A stretch of 64,000 bases of DNA from Pseudocalidococcus azoricus BACA0444. Its GTDB lineage: Bacteria; Cyanobacteriota; Cyanobacteriia; Thermosynechococcales; Thermosynechococcaceae. Made by a program: the position numbers and the translations under genes. The stretch covers positions 124,001-188,000 of the forward strand of contig NZ_JAVMIP010000001.1 of NCBI RefSeq assembly GCF_031729055.1, written 5' to 3'. Shown piece by piece: positions 28,463 through 38,482 of the stretch (position 1 is the first letter of the stretch; every line of letters starts with the position of its first letter). Below the pieces are notes generated by a model. It did not search any database, was not told where the DNA came from, and worked only from the letters and a program-made list of their open reading frames with translations.

Positions 28463-29737
28463 TTAGAACGTGCTCCCAGTGTCCCCAAGCAAGCCTACCC
28501 CTGCTAGCAGAGCCGCAACATAGTCATACTGCTCTTCGGGGGCATCCTGCTGTAAAACCCGCGCTTTTAAATCGGATAATCCGCTAGCCAAGGTTGTCGC
28601 CACGTCTCGATAGGGGGCCTGGGCAGCGAGGAGATCGGTGAAGACCGTCTGTTCAATCTCAAGGCGACTGGGTAACTCTGGGCCGGAAAAGGCGGTTTCG
28701 TAGGCGGTGGTGGTTACATCATATTTTAGTAGAAAAATCAAAGCTTGACTTTGGCGGTGCAACTGATCCCGCAATTGACGGACATGGAGTTCAGACCGCT
28801 CAAAACCAATTTGGCCGGTGATGCGGAGTTCAACTATGGCTTCAGGCGTTTCCGACCAGTGGGACTGCACTAAAGCTTGGGCGGCTGCTTCAATCTGGTT
28901 AGGTAGTTGTTCTGGCCTGATCTCCAAGTGCAGCCGCAGGATGGGCCGTTGCTGGTAGTCTCGTTGGAGTTGGGCCTTAATTTTGCCCCGCTTCAATTCA
29001 ACTAGATATACTCCCCGTGGGGTTTGAGCTTGGCTTTCGGCAATGGAGTTAGCTTCTACAGAACCCGGATTGAAAATCCAATTCTCGTAGCTGTAGTTGC
29101 GGTGAATATGCCCAAGGGCCAAGTAATCCACACCCGCATCTTTCAGGGGCAGCAGATCTTGATAGCGTAAGGCTCCAGCATAGCGAGCAATTTGTCCTTC
29201 CAAGCCCTGATGAAACAACATCACTGTAGTCGTGGGGCCGGAGGGAAGTTGGTCAATTTGGGCTGCTAAGTTTTTGATCGCCGTCACGGCCGCAGAGCCA
29301 TACCACCGGGAGCCAATCACCCGCACCCCGCAGGCCAGATCCAGATACCCGCCCGTTCCTGCCGATTCATCCCAGGCCTGAAGGATTTCATGCTCATCTG
29401 GCTCCAGCAAATAGAGTAATCCCAAATCCGAGAGATATTTCAGCCAACTGGTTTTTGTCCCATAGGGGCGGTAATCATGGTTGCCCTCAATGGCCAGCAC
29501 GGGAATATTAGCTGCTTTGAGTTGATTGAGAACCACTTGGGCCTGGTTTAAGGTGGCGGGAAGAATTTGCCGTTGTTCAAACAAATCCCCGGCAATCACG
29601 ACAAAGTCCACCTGCGCCTCCAGGCCATAACGAATCACCGCATCCTGAAAGGCAAAGAAAAAATCTAACGTCCGCTCTGGATTGTTGTACTTGTCAAATC
29701 CCAGATGAACATCGGCCAGATGGAGAAAACGGGGCAT
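28463..29737 (-). CDS. SbcD/Mre11-like DNA repair exonuclease
   Basis: Metallophosphoesterase-family nuclease with the Mre11/SbcD motif order: LADVHLGFDK, AGDLFE, GNHDYR, MLFHQG and LGHIHRN. The 424 residues include a C-terminal region that would carry the capping domain. SbcD normally works with the ATPase SbcC to process hairpins and double-strand ends; no sbcC is adjacent in the window. ATG at 29737. Confidence 0.87.
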   Translation of the reverse strand: MPRFLHLADVHLGFDKYNNPERTLDFFFAFQDAVIRYGLEAQVDFVVIAGDLFEQRQILPATLNQAQVVLNQLKAANIPVLAIEGNHDYRPYGTKTSWLKYLSDLGLLYLLEPDEHEILQAWDESAGTGGYLDLACGVRVIGSRWYGSAAVTAIKNLAAQIDQLPSGPTTTVMLFHQGLEGQIARYAGALRYQDLLPLKDAGVDYLALGHIHRNYSYENWIFNPGSVEANSIAESQAQTPRGVYLVELKRGKIKAQLQRDYQQRPILRLHLEIRPEQLPNQIEAAAQALVQSHWSETPEAIVELRITGQIGFERSELHVRQLRDQLHRQSQALIFLLKYDVTTTAYETAFSGPELPSRLEIEQTVFTDLLAAQAPYRDVATTLASGLSDLKARVLQQDAPEEQYDYVAALLAGVGLLGDTGSTF

Positions 29738-30088
29738 AGGGCAGGTTTAAACCCGATGGGGGGCTGAGAACATGGGCGGGCCATGAGATCAACAAGCTAG
29801 TGCTGGAGAAGGAATCAAAAATCAGTGCATAGGGGCCGCTGTCCAGACGTAAGCCTCAAGGTAAAGATACCTGATCTGACCCCGCAACTTCCTCACATTC
29901 TGCCCCATTTTTGGCGGCCGAGTCAGGGTCACAGAGGCTCATGGTGGTGATTATCGGCAGATAAATTCGACTTGTGGGACGATTGGGGGTAAGTTAAAAA
30001 CCTATCTTAATCAAGTTACTTTCCTTGTCATGGAACTGGGATGCGGTAAAATACGTCCCGATGGCTGGGTATTATTACCTCTTAGTGT
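29738..30088. other. Intergenic region upstream of the Omp85 gene
   Basis: A 351-base divergent gap between the SbcD-like gene and the outer-membrane operon. It should contain the promoter of the Omp85-lpx operon. I saw no conserved box or RNA structure. Confidence 0.45.
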
Positions 30089-32326
30089 GTGGTGTGCCGC
30101 GTGACAGAAAAACTATTTTTACTCCTCAGCCGTGCGTCTGGCTTCTCGGGACTTTTGGCTCTCCCAACAGTCTTGGCCTGGGGTTGGCTGACTCCAGCGT
30201 TATCGGCCCAAGAACAACCGGATATTACCCCTCTTAACTCTGCTCTTGTCGCCAATCCGCTTGAGTTTGGACAGGTTGGGGATGATCGGTCTATTCCTTC
30301 CCCAGGGATGACCCCGGCCCGGCCTGGTTCGGCAGAAACTCAATTTGAGACCCTTTTACCGACACCCCCAGACAGATTCCCCATCGCCCAGACCCCAGCC
30401 CCGCCGCCCGCCCCCACCACTACAGAACCCCCAGTCCCACCATCCCCCCCGGCTGCCTCATCCCCAGCAGTCCCAACTCCGCCGGATGCCACTCCACCTG
30501 AACCAACTACACCCCAACCGCCTGCTCCACCCCCCCCAACCACAACCCAACCTCCTGCCCCTGATGAACCGCGGGTTTTAATTGCGGAGGTGGTTGTCCA
30601 AGGGGCGAAAACGCCGGAACTTGAGCAATTAGTCTATCAAGTGATTTCAACCCGGCCGGGGGGAACAGCAACCCGGACGCAACTGCAACAGGATGCCAAC
30701 GCCATCTTTAGTACGGGCTTTTTTGCCGATGTCAAAGTCGATCCCTCAGATACACCCTTGGGGGTGCGAGTCACCTTTGTAGTCCAGCCCTATCCAGTCC
30801 TACGGGGTGTGCAAGTGGCTGGCAATCAAATTCTTAAGCAGGAAAAAGTAACGGAAATCTTTGCTCCCCAAGTGGGCAAGAATATTAACCTGCGCCAAAT
30901 TCAAGAAGGCATTGAGCAAATCAACAAGTTCTACCAAGATAACGGCTATATCCTTGGCCAAGTCGTGGGTACGCCGCAGGTGGATCCGGATGGGGTGGTG
31001 ACGTTGCAAGTGGCGGAAGGGGTAGTCGAGAAAATTAGTCTCAAGTTCCTCAACAAAGAAGACGAACCTACCAAGCAAAATACCCAAGACTTTGTCATTC
31101 TCCGGGAACTACGCACCCAACCTGGCAGTGTTCTGAATCAAGATACGGTTCAAAAAGATCTGAAGAGCCTCTTTGACTTAAACCTGTTTGAGGATGTCAA
31201 GGTTAGCCTGGATCCTGGGGAAGATCCCCGTAAGGTGGTCATGGTCCTAAACATCAAAGAGCGAAACACAGGCAGTATTTCCGCTGGAGCTGGGTATAGT
31301 TCTGCGGCGGGTTTGTTTGGGACAATCAGTTTCCAGCAAAATAATCTTTTTGGACGTAACTATAAGTTTAATTCGGAAATCCAGGCCGGGACGCAAGGGG
31401 ACATCCTCTTTGACATTGGTTTTACGGATCCTTGGATCAAAGGCGATCCCTACCGGACTTCCTACACAGCAAACATCTTTAACCGCCTGACCGTGCCCTA
31501 TGTGTTTACGGGTGGGCCGACGGAAGTCACCTTAGCCAATGGAGATTGGGTGCGGATTAACCGCTTGGGGGCCAGTATCTTCTTTACCCGGCCGTTTACC
31601 ACAGACCCCGATCTGATGCCCAAGGCCTGGACGGGTTCTCTGGGCTTGCAGTATCAAAATGTCTCGTCACGGGATGCCTCATTGGCCATTGTTTCCACCG
31701 ATGAGCTAGGGGACTGCTTGACCTTTAGTTGTACAGGGGTAGATGACCTATTGACAGTCCAGGCGGCGATTCTCCGGGATTTGCGGGATGATCCTCTGCG
31801 GCCAACCAGTGGCTCAGTGATCCGAGTTGGCCTGGAACAATCCATTCCAGTTGGCTCCGGCAGTATTTTTATGAGTAAGTTTCGGGGCAGTTACAGCTAT
31901 TTCATTCCGGTGAAATTCCTCCGTTTTGATGGCCCCCAAACCATTGCCATTAACCTCCAGGCCGGGACGGTGGTGGGGGATTTACCGCCCTATGAGTCCT
32001 TTACCTTGGGGGGTGTCAACTCGGTCCGGGGTTGGGGTGAGGGAGAATTGGGCAGTGGGCGTAGTTTTATCCAAGGGACTTTGGAGTATCGTTTCCCAAT
32101 TGTCAGTATTGTTGGCGGCGCGCTCTTTGTTGATGCAGCTACAACCCTTGACTCGCAAAGTGCCGTATTTGGGATTCCAGGGGTCGTCCGCGGCAAACCA
32201 GGGGAAGGCCTGGGCTATGGGGCAGGGGTACGGGTGAATACCCCCCTCGGTAATATTCGGATTGATTTTGGCTTTAATAACCAAGGTGGGAGTGCCATCA
32301 GCTTTGGAATTGGGGAGCGTTTCTAA
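30089..32326 (+). CDS. Omp85/BamA-family outer-membrane assembly protein
   Basis: Inserts beta-barrel proteins into the outer membrane; cyanobacterial relatives (Slr1227 type) are the ancestors of plastid Toc75. The 745 residues show a signal peptide (to about 40, ending ALSA), a proline-rich segment (about 90-155), three POTRA domains (about 160-400) and a C-terminal barrel ending in the phenylalanine-containing strand SFGIGERF. The start is GTG at 30089 or possibly GTG at 30101; neither has a clear ribosome site. lpxC starts 5 bases after the stop, making an envelope operon. Confidence 0.94.
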   Translation: MVCRVTEKLFLLLSRASGFSGLLALPTVLAWGWLTPALSAQEQPDITPLNSALVANPLEFGQVGDDRSIPSPGMTPARPGSAETQFETLLPTPPDRFPIAQTPAPPPAPTTTEPPVPPSPPAASSPAVPTPPDATPPEPTTPQPPAPPPPTTTQPPAPDEPRVLIAEVVVQGAKTPELEQLVYQVISTRPGGTATRTQLQQDANAIFSTGFFADVKVDPSDTPLGVRVTFVVQPYPVLRGVQVAGNQILKQEKVTEIFAPQVGKNINLRQIQEGIEQINKFYQDNGYILGQVVGTPQVDPDGVVTLQVAEGVVEKISLKFLNKEDEPTKQNTQDFVILRELRTQPGSVLNQDTVQKDLKSLFDLNLFEDVKVSLDPGEDPRKVVMVLNIKERNTGSISAGAGYSSAAGLFGTISFQQNNLFGRNYKFNSEIQAGTQGDILFDIGFTDPWIKGDPYRTSYTANIFNRLTVPYVFTGGPTEVTLANGDWVRINRLGASIFFTRPFTTDPDLMPKAWTGSLGLQYQNVSSRDASLAIVSTDELGDCLTFSCTGVDDLLTVQAAILRDLRDDPLRPTSGSVIRVGLEQSIPVGSGSIFMSKFRGSYSYFIPVKFLRFDGPQTIAINLQAGTVVGDLPPYESFTLGGVNSVRGWGEGELGSGRSFIQGTLEYRFPIVSIVGGALFVDAATTLDSQSAVFGIPGVVRGKPGEGLGYGAGVRVNTPLGNIRIDFGFNNQGGSAISFGIGERF

Positions 32327-32331
32327 AACCA

Positions 32332-33231
32332 ATGCCTGAAACTTCTTTACCGGAGATTACGTTTGCGACTCCTGCTCACGGACAAATGTTTCCAGCCCAA
32401 AAAACCCTGGCCCAGGCCATCACGATTGCGGGCGTAGGACTCCATTCCGGCCTGGAGGTTAGGGTGGAATTGCAACCCGCTGCGGTCGATCAAGGGCGAC
32501 AATTCAGGCGGATAGACTTAGGGGATGGCCCCATGATTCCCGCTCAGATAAAATTTGTGAGAGCCACCCAACTTTCTACAGAATTAGCTACTGAGCAGGG
32601 TTCTGTCCGCACGATTGAGCATTTATTAGCGGCGTTGCTCATTGCTGGCGTGGATAATCTCGTTATTGCCTTGGATGGCCCAGAAGTCCCCCTCTTGGAT
32701 GGCTCGGCCCAGGCCTGGTTAACGGCCCTAAGCTCAGTAGGTCTGATCCAACAAAATGCCCCTAAGGCCCAATCCTTCCTGAGTGAGCCAGTCTATGTCC
32801 AGGCCGGAGATAGTTTTGCCCTGGCGTTACCGGCCCCTGAAACCCGCCTGACCTATGGGATTGATTTTTCCGACTATGCAGCGATTGGCCAACAGTGGTT
32901 TAGCTGCCTGGTGAGGGATTTGGCCGGTGAAATTGCCCCCGCCCGTACCTTTGGCCTGGCCGAACAAGTTGCGCAACTGCAAGCAGCGGGATTGATCAAA
33001 GGTGGTAGCCTAGAAAATGCTTTGGTTTGTAGCCATTCTGGTTGGGTGAATCCTCCCTTGCGCTTTATCAATGAGCCAGTCCGTCACAAGATCTTGGACT
33101 TTTGGGGAGATTTAGCCCTGTTGGGAACACCCCCTGTCGCCCATTATGTAGCGTACAAAGCGAGTCATACCCTCCACACCCGTTTAGCCCAGACCATTGC
33201 CGCTACTCCCTCTTCTACCCCGTCCCCCTAA
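32332..33231 (+). CDS. lpxC: UDP-3-O-acyl-N-acetylglucosamine deacetylase LpxC
   Basis: Zinc deacetylase, the committed step of lipid A synthesis. The 299 residues carry the zinc ligands His97 (RTIEHLLAAL), His252 and Asp256 (HKILDFWGDLALLG), and the catalytic His region in KASHTLHTRL. A slightly extended N terminus precedes the usual start TLAQAITIAGVGLHSG. It lies in a tight series after the Omp85 gene and 3 bases before fabZ. Confidence 0.97.
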   Translation: MPETSLPEITFATPAHGQMFPAQKTLAQAITIAGVGLHSGLEVRVELQPAAVDQGRQFRRIDLGDGPMIPAQIKFVRATQLSTELATEQGSVRTIEHLLAALLIAGVDNLVIALDGPEVPLLDGSAQAWLTALSSVGLIQQNAPKAQSFLSEPVYVQAGDSFALALPAPETRLTYGIDFSDYAAIGQQWFSCLVRDLAGEIAPARTFGLAEQVAQLQAAGLIKGGSLENALVCSHSGWVNPPLRFINEPVRHKILDFWGDLALLGTPPVAHYVAYKASHTLHTRLAQTIAATPSSTPSP

Positions 33232-33234
33232 ACC

Positions 33235-33723
33235 ATGCCCACCTTGACCTCCCCTGCGGCCCAGGCCTCGACCCACCCCGACCCTAATCACTCGGTTTTA
33301 TCGGTGATTGAAATTCAAGCCCTCCTCCCCCATCGCTACCCATTTTTATTGGTGGATCGCATCATTGACTATGTTCCAGGGTCGCGGGCTGTGGGCCTGA
33401 AAAATGTCACGGTGAATGAACCCTTCTTCCAAGGCCACTTTCCGGGGCGGCCGATCATGCCGGGGGTGTTGATTGTCGAAGCCATGGCCCAAGTGGGTGG
33501 GGTAATTCTGATGCAAATGGGGGATCTCAAGGGGAAATTATCCATGTTTGCTGGCATTGACAAGGTGAGGTTTCGCCGTCCCGTCACCCCTGGGGATCAA
33601 TTAATTTTAACAGCGGAATTGATCTGCATTAAACAACAGCGATTTGGCAAAATGCAAGGGAAGGCAGAGGTGAACGGACAACTGGCCTGTGAAGGAGAGA
33701 TGATGTTTTCCTTAGTGGATTGA
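33235..33723 (+). CDS. fabZ: 3-hydroxyacyl-ACP dehydratase FabZ
   Basis: Dehydrates 3-hydroxyacyl-ACP in fatty acid elongation, competing with LpxA/LpxD for the hydroxyacyl-ACP pool. Hot-dog fold of 162 residues with [14 protein letters not shown] and the catalytic His68 (FQGHFPGRP) and Glu82 (LIVEAMAQ). The gene order lpxC-fabZ-lpxA matches other cyanobacteria and supports co-regulation of lipid A with fatty acid synthesis. Confidence 0.97.
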   Translation: MPTLTSPAAQASTHPDPNHSVLSVIEIQALLPHRYPFLLVDRIIDYVPGSRAVGLKNVTVNEPFFQGHFPGRPIMPGVLIVEAMAQVGGVILMQMGDLKGKLSMFAGIDKVRFRRPVTPGDQLILTAELICIKQQRFGKMQGKAEVNGQLACEGEMMFSLVD

Positions 33724-33781
33724 GTATTGCCCCCTTCCCCCCTGAGCAAGTCCCCCCCCACTGCGGGAATTTAGGATACCC

Positions 33782-34606
33782 ATGCAAACCCTGATTCACC
33801 CCACGGCTGTCATTCATCCTGATGCAGAGGTTGACCCAACTGTCCAGGTTGGCCCCTACGCGGTGATTGGCGCGGGTGTAAAAGTGGGGGCGGATACCCA
33901 AATTGGGGCCCATGTGGTCCTGGCGGGGCGGACAGAAATTGGACAACGCAATCAAATCTTTCCAGGAGCGGTGATTGGCACCATTTCCCAGGATCAAAAG
34001 TATGCCGGGGCCGACAGTGGGGTCAGGATTGGGGATGATAACTGCATTCGGGAATATGTGACGATTAACTGTGCCAATGGGCCGGGGGAAGTGACTCAAA
34101 TTGGTAACGGGAATTGGCTTTTGGCCTACGTTCACATTGCCCATGACTGTGTGATTGAAGATCAAGTTGTGATTACCAATGCCAGTTCCATTGCGGGTCA
34201 TGTTTGGATTGAATCGAAGGCGCGGATTGGCGGCATGGTAGGCATTCATCAATTTGTCCGGATTGGGCGGTTGGCCATGATTGGGGCGATGGCCCGGGTG
34301 GATCGGGATGTGCCGCCATTTATGTTGGCTGAAGGACATCCGGCCCGGATTCGTGCCTTAAATCAGGTGGGCTTAAGACGATCTGGCTTGGATGATCGGG
34401 AAATGGCCATCCTCAAGCAAGCCTTTCGGCGCATCTATCGCGATGACTTACCCTTAGAAAAAGCCTTAAATAGTTTAGAGACCTTAGACCCCTGTGAATC
34501 CCTCGGTCATCTGAATCGCTTTCTGAACCAGGCCCAGACCCCCGGTCGGCGCGGCTTAACTCCAGGGAATAGAAACACCCCCTCTGAGTCTCGCGATTCC
34601 ACTTAA
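33782..34606 (+). CDS. lpxA: Acyl-ACP:UDP-GlcNAc O-acyltransferase LpxA
   Basis: First acylation step of lipid A. The 274 residues are mainly left-handed beta-helix hexapeptide repeats, with the catalytic His in YVHIAHDCVIED (near residue 118) and the C-terminal helical domain (LNQVGLRRSGLDDREMAILK). ATG at 33782 is 58 bases after fabZ. The hexapeptide codon rhythm creates a long open frame on the opposite strand (33629-34339), which I regard as a shadow. Confidence 0.97.
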   Translation: MQTLIHPTAVIHPDAEVDPTVQVGPYAVIGAGVKVGADTQIGAHVVLAGRTEIGQRNQIFPGAVIGTISQDQKYAGADSGVRIGDDNCIREYVTINCANGPGEVTQIGNGNWLLAYVHIAHDCVIEDQVVITNASSIAGHVWIESKARIGGMVGIHQFVRIGRLAMIGAMARVDRDVPPFMLAEGHPARIRALNQVGLRRSGLDDREMAILKQAFRRIYRDDLPLEKALNSLETLDPCESLGHLNRFLNQAQTPGRRGLTPGNRNTPSESRDST

Positions 34607-34619
34607 GGTCAGGCTGGGT

Positions 34620-35807
34620 ATGACAAAAAACTTCAAGATTTTCATTAGCACTGGTGAAATTTCTGGTGATTTGCAAGGGGGTCTCTTAGTCGCAGCCCTC
34701 TTTGACCAGGCCGAAGCTCGGGGGTGGGAGTTGGAGATCACCGGCCTGGGGGGACAACGGATGGCAGCCGCTGGAGCGAAAATTATTTACGACACCCGCC
34801 GCATTAGTTCCATTGGCTTTGTGGAGGCCCTGCGCTATGTGGCTCCCACAATCAAGTTTCAGGCTCTGGCCAAAAAGCAACTCCAGAACAATCCGCCCGA
34901 TTTAGTTATTTTCATTGATTACATTGCCGCCAATCTGACCTTGGGGAACTACATTCGCCAACATCTCCCAGTGCCCACCGTCTATTACATCGCCCCCCAG
35001 GAATGGATCTGGTCTCATAGCCCCAAAACAACTCAAAAGCTGATTGAGATCAGCGATCAGATGATTGCCATCTTTCCCGAAGAAGAACGCTACTACAAAA
35101 AACACGGCGCAAACATTACTTGGGTCGGGCATCCCCTCGTGGATCGGGTCAAAAATGCCCCCAATCGCGACCAGGCCCGGCAACAGTTAGGGCTTAAAGC
35201 CGATGAATTGGCCATTGTCCTGTTTCCAGTCTCCCGGTATCAAGAAATTAAGTCCCTATTGCCTCTGTTTCTAAGTGCCGTCAAAATTATTCAAGCCCAA
35301 CTCCCCCAGGCCCGGTTTTGGCTTTCCCTCTCATTAGCTCAGTATCGGGCGGAAATTGCGGCCACGGTGGCAGAGTTTGGCCTGGAAATTCCGATTTTAG
35401 AGGAGCCGTTGCTGTTGATCGCCGCTGCGGATTTGACCTTGGCCAAGTCGGGAACCGTGAACCTAGAAATTGCCCTCATGAATGTCCCGCAGGTGGTGGT
35501 TTATCGGATCAATCCTTTCGGGCTGTGGCTTTATCAGACGTTCTTGAAGTTTGATCTAGACTATGTTTCCCCCCCTAACTTAATTGCCATGGAGCCAGTT
35601 GTCCCCGAACTCCTCCAGGAAAATGCCACGCCAGATAAAATTGCGGCCACGAGCTTAGATATTCTCCAAAATCCCCAAACCAAAGCGCAAATGTTAGCGG
35701 GCTATGATCGGGTCAAGCACCTGGCTGGAGAACCGGGAGCCGTCCGCCGGGCCGCCCAGTCAATTCTCAACCTCTTGGCGCAAGAAACCGCAACGGTAAA
35801 TTGGTAG
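34620..35807 (+). CDS. lpxB: Lipid-A-disaccharide synthase LpxB
   Basis: GT19 glycosyltransferase forming the beta-1,6 lipid A disaccharide. The 395 residues begin with FISTGEISGDLQGG, have YYIAPQEWIWS in the middle and the nucleotide-binding stretch LTLAKSGTVNLEIAL. It follows lpxA by 13 bases and ends the operon. Its last 48 bases overlap the convergent trmB. Confidence 0.97.
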   Translation: MTKNFKIFISTGEISGDLQGGLLVAALFDQAEARGWELEITGLGGQRMAAAGAKIIYDTRRISSIGFVEALRYVAPTIKFQALAKKQLQNNPPDLVIFIDYIAANLTLGNYIRQHLPVPTVYYIAPQEWIWSHSPKTTQKLIEISDQMIAIFPEEERYYKKHGANITWVGHPLVDRVKNAPNRDQARQQLGLKADELAIVLFPVSRYQEIKSLLPLFLSAVKIIQAQLPQARFWLSLSLAQYRAEIAATVAEFGLEIPILEEPLLLIAAADLTLAKSGTVNLEIALMNVPQVVVYRINPFGLWLYQTFLKFDLDYVSPPNLIAMEPVVPELLQENATPDKIAATSLDILQNPQTKAQMLAGYDRVKHLAGEPGAVRRAAQSILNLLAQETATVNW

Positions 35808-36440
35808 CCGATAGAACTCAACCCGCTTTTCTCGTTCTGTTTTCACGGGTAAAGGATTTTCCCCTAGCCAGGCCCCCTGCTCTAAATCACTACATATCTC
35901 GCCTAACCCATATCGATCTGGACAACCCACCTTAAATAGGGAATGTTCAGCAAAAGTTTCCCGCATTTGTACCGCCACCTCGAAAACATCCGATTGTAGA
36001 AAGACAAAACCACCGGGTTTGATGATTTGGGCCAAGGCGGCGACCAATTCTGGCTGAACCAGGCGGCGTTTCTGGTGGCGGCGTTTGAACCAGGGATCCG
36101 GAAACTGAATTGTGACTAAATCCACAGTGGCGGGAGCAAAAACCTGGGACAAGGAAACATTGGCATTGGCAAATAGATAGGATAAATTCCCTAACCCCCT
36201 GGCCTGGGCAATCCTATTGGCTTCATCCACCAGGACTTGGCGAATTTCCAAACCAATAAAGTTCCAGTTGGGACAAATTTCTGCCATTTCCAGGACAAAT
36301 CGCCCCCGCGCACAACCAATATCTAAATGCAAGGGCTGATTTGAATTTGCAAACACGGTCTCCCAGGCCGGAGTTTCAATGGGGGTTTGAAACTGGCGAC
36401 TGAGGGGATTAACGTGCTGGCGAGTGCGGACGGAGGGCAT
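35760..36440 (-). CDS. trmB: tRNA (guanine(46)-N7)-methyltransferase TrmB
   Basis: Methylates G46 in the variable loop of tRNAs. The 226 residues carry the SAM motif LDIGCARGRFVLEMA, then IGLEIRQVLV, the substrate motif FPDPWFKRRHQKRRLVQP and the end motif TEREKRVEFYRL. The 48-base tail overlap with lpxB is unusually long for a convergent pair. It is 57 bases downstream of recF on the same strand. Confidence 0.95.
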   Translation of the reverse strand: MPSVRTRQHVNPLSRQFQTPIETPAWETVFANSNQPLHLDIGCARGRFVLEMAEICPNWNFIGLEIRQVLVDEANRIAQARGLGNLSYLFANANVSLSQVFAPATVDLVTIQFPDPWFKRRHQKRRLVQPELVAALAQIIKPGGFVFLQSDVFEVAVQMRETFAEHSLFKVGCPDRYGLGEICSDLEQGAWLGENPLPVKTEREKRVEFYRLPIYRCGFLRQEVEN

Positions 36441-36497
36441 GGGGCGGGGATAAATCGGGAGAGAGCCTCTTTTCTAGGGTAGTGGGTTGAGGTCAAG

Positions 36498-37616
36498 TCA
36501 TGGGGGGGTTGGACTGACCAGGCCGGCCTTCACTGTCATCACTTGGGCAGAACTTAACCAGGCCGGGTCAAATGCACCTAAATGGGTGGTGGTAATGATA
36601 GTTTGGAAGCGATTTTCGATAGTCCCTAGGAGTTGATTTTGACGGTGTAAATCCAGTTCGGCTAAGACATCATCCAACAGTAACAAGGGCGACTCTCCAA
36701 TGACAGCCTCAATTAACTCCAATTCTGCCAGTTTTAGAGCCAAAACCAAGGTGCGCTGCTGTCCCTGGGAGCCATATTGTCGGGCCGGGCTGTCATTGAT
36801 CAGTAACTCGACATCATCCCGATGGGGGCCCACTAGGGTCGTACCTTGTATCTGTTCGGTCACCGTCCGGGCTTGTATTTTTTCCATAAAGGCTTGCCAG
36901 AGGTCTTCTGGGGCCTGGGTTGCGGCCGTTACATTTGCGCCATAATTTAATGCCAGGTTTTCTCGATGATCGCTAATTTTTTCCTGCCAGGCCTGGGCCA
37001 AGGGGCCTAACCGTTCAATCAGGCGATGGCGGCGGCGCATTAACCGGACTCCGGCCGTAGCTAGTTGCTGATTCCAGAGGGGGAGTTGGCTGGCATCGGT
37101 GGCTTGGTTGAGGATTTGTTTGAGGAGGGCGTTGCGTTGGCGCAGGATTTGGTGATAAGTCTGCCAGAGATGGGCATAAATGGGTTCTAATTGGGTTAAC
37201 ACCCGATCTAACCAGGCCCGTCGTTCCGTTGGCCCCCCCCGCACCAGGTCTAAATCCAAGCTGGAAAATTGGACGGCATTGAGATGTCCCAAAAAGTCCA
37301 GCGATCGGGCCACCAACTCCCCATTCACCAATAAACTCCGCCGCCCACTTTGCCGGAGAATCGCGCCCAATTCTAGAGAGCCACTGGCACGCACCATCTC
37401 TGCCTGAATCAAGGCCTGGGGTTGATTGGTTTGAATTAAATCCCGATCTCGACCCGTGCGATGAGAACTTAAGCCGGCCAACCACTCCACCGCTTCTAAT
37501 AGATTGGATTTACCCTGGGCGTTTTCACCAACTAGAATGATTTTGGGGGCCTGGAACTTAACCTGTTGTTCAACATAATTCCGAAAGTAGCGCAGTGAAA
37601 GATGCTGGAGATACAT
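36498..37616 (-). CDS. recF: DNA replication and repair protein RecF
   Basis: SMC-like ATPase that loads RecA at single-strand gaps through RecFOR. The 372 residues have Walker A GENAQGKSN near residues 30-38, the signature YGSQGQQRTLVLALKLAE and Walker B LLLLDDVLAELD. The frame stays open to 37934, but ATG at 37616 begins the canonical MYLQHLSLRYFRNY and has GAGGGG directly upstream, so the extra 106 residues are excluded. It is divergent from the following methyltransferase, 107 bases away. Confidence 0.96.
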   Translation of the reverse strand: MYLQHLSLRYFRNYVEQQVKFQAPKIILVGENAQGKSNLLEAVEWLAGLSSHRTGRDRDLIQTNQPQALIQAEMVRASGSLELGAILRQSGRRSLLVNGELVARSLDFLGHLNAVQFSSLDLDLVRGGPTERRAWLDRVLTQLEPIYAHLWQTYHQILRQRNALLKQILNQATDASQLPLWNQQLATAGVRLMRRRHRLIERLGPLAQAWQEKISDHRENLALNYGANVTAATQAPEDLWQAFMEKIQARTVTEQIQGTTLVGPHRDDVELLINDSPARQYGSQGQQRTLVLALKLAELELIEAVIGESPLLLLDDVLAELDLHRQNQLLGTIENRFQTIITTTHLGAFDPAWLSSAQVMTVKAGLVSPTPP

Positions 37617-37723
37617 CCCCTCGGCCTGGCAGAAGTGGTCACACAGCAACTTTAGCGACCAATGAGAGGATGAGCAACCATGACAGCCCCTTAGGATCAC
37701 CCGTGTTGCGAGAAGGTTTCCCC

Positions 37724-38482
37724 ATGACCCAGGCCTGGAATTCTCAAACCTATGCCCAGAATGCCCGCTTTGTGTCTGATCTTGGGCTACCCGTTGTGGC
37801 CTGGTTAGGCCCAAAAGCCGGAGAAAGAGTCTTAGATCTCGGCTGTGGGGATGGGGTGTTAACTGCAAAATTACAGGCCTTGGGTTGTGAAGTAGTGGGG
37901 GTTGACTCCAGCCCTGACTTGATTGCCACAGCAAGGGCGATGGGCGTAGCAGTTCACCTTCTAGATGCCCAGGCCCTGAACTTCCAAGCCGAGTTTGATG
38001 CAGTGTTTAGTAATGCGGCTCTACACTGGATGCAAAAACCGGATCAGGTGATTGCTGGGGTTTGGCAAGCCCTAAAACCAGGGGGCAGGTTTGTTGGTGA
38101 ATTTGGCGGTCATGGGAATATTGCCACAATTCAGACCGCCTTAAACAGGACTTTAGAAAAGCGGGGGGCTAATCCAGCAGCCATCAATCCCTGGTATTTT
38201 CCCACTGTTGAGGAGTATCAGGCTCGCTTAGTCGCCATAGGGTTTACAGTGAATCAAATTGTTCTGATTCCCCGGCCCACCCAGCTTCCAACTGATATGC
38301 GGGCCTGGCTGACAACCTTTGCTCAACCTTACCTAGGTCTGATTACGCCACCTGAGCGAAATACCTTTCTAGAAGAGGTCATCACAGACGTAAAACCCAT
38401 CTTGTGTGATGTTTTCGGGCAATGGTCGGCTGATTATGTGAGATTGCGATTTGCCGCCAGTAAGCCCCGCCATTTGCCATAA
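37724..38482 (+). CDS. Class I SAM-dependent methyltransferase
   Basis: A 252-residue Rossmann methyltransferase with motif I VLDLGCGDGVLTAKLQALG, motif II VVGVDSSPD, and the FSNAALHWMQKPDQVIAGVWQALKPGG region typical of the trans-aconitate methyltransferase-like group. Substrate unknown. ATG at 37724 has AGAAGG 7 bases upstream; the upstream 43 codons of the open frame overlap the recF region and look non-coding. Its TAA overlaps the ATG of tadA, so the two are translationally coupled. Confidence 0.88.
   Translation: MTQAWNSQTYAQNARFVSDLGLPVVAWLGPKAGERVLDLGCGDGVLTAKLQALGCEVVGVDSSPDLIATARAMGVAVHLLDAQALNFQAEFDAVFSNAALHWMQKPDQVIAGVWQALKPGGRFVGEFGGHGNIATIQTALNRTLEKRGANPAAINPWYFPTVEEYQARLVAIGFTVNQIVLIPRPTQLPTDMRAWLTTFAQPYLGLITPPERNTFLEEVITDVKPILCDVFGQWSADYVRLRFAASKPRHLP

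Noticed and set aside
33629..34339. 236-codon minus-strand frame opposite fabZ and lpxA
   Set aside because: The Asn/His/Gly-rich translation mirrors the hexapeptide repeat codons of LpxA; the plus strand has clear catalytic motifs.
37617..37934. N-terminal extension of recF
   Set aside because: The extra 106 residues are low-quality sequence, RecF starts at MYLQHL, and a strong Shine-Dalgarno fits ATG 37616.
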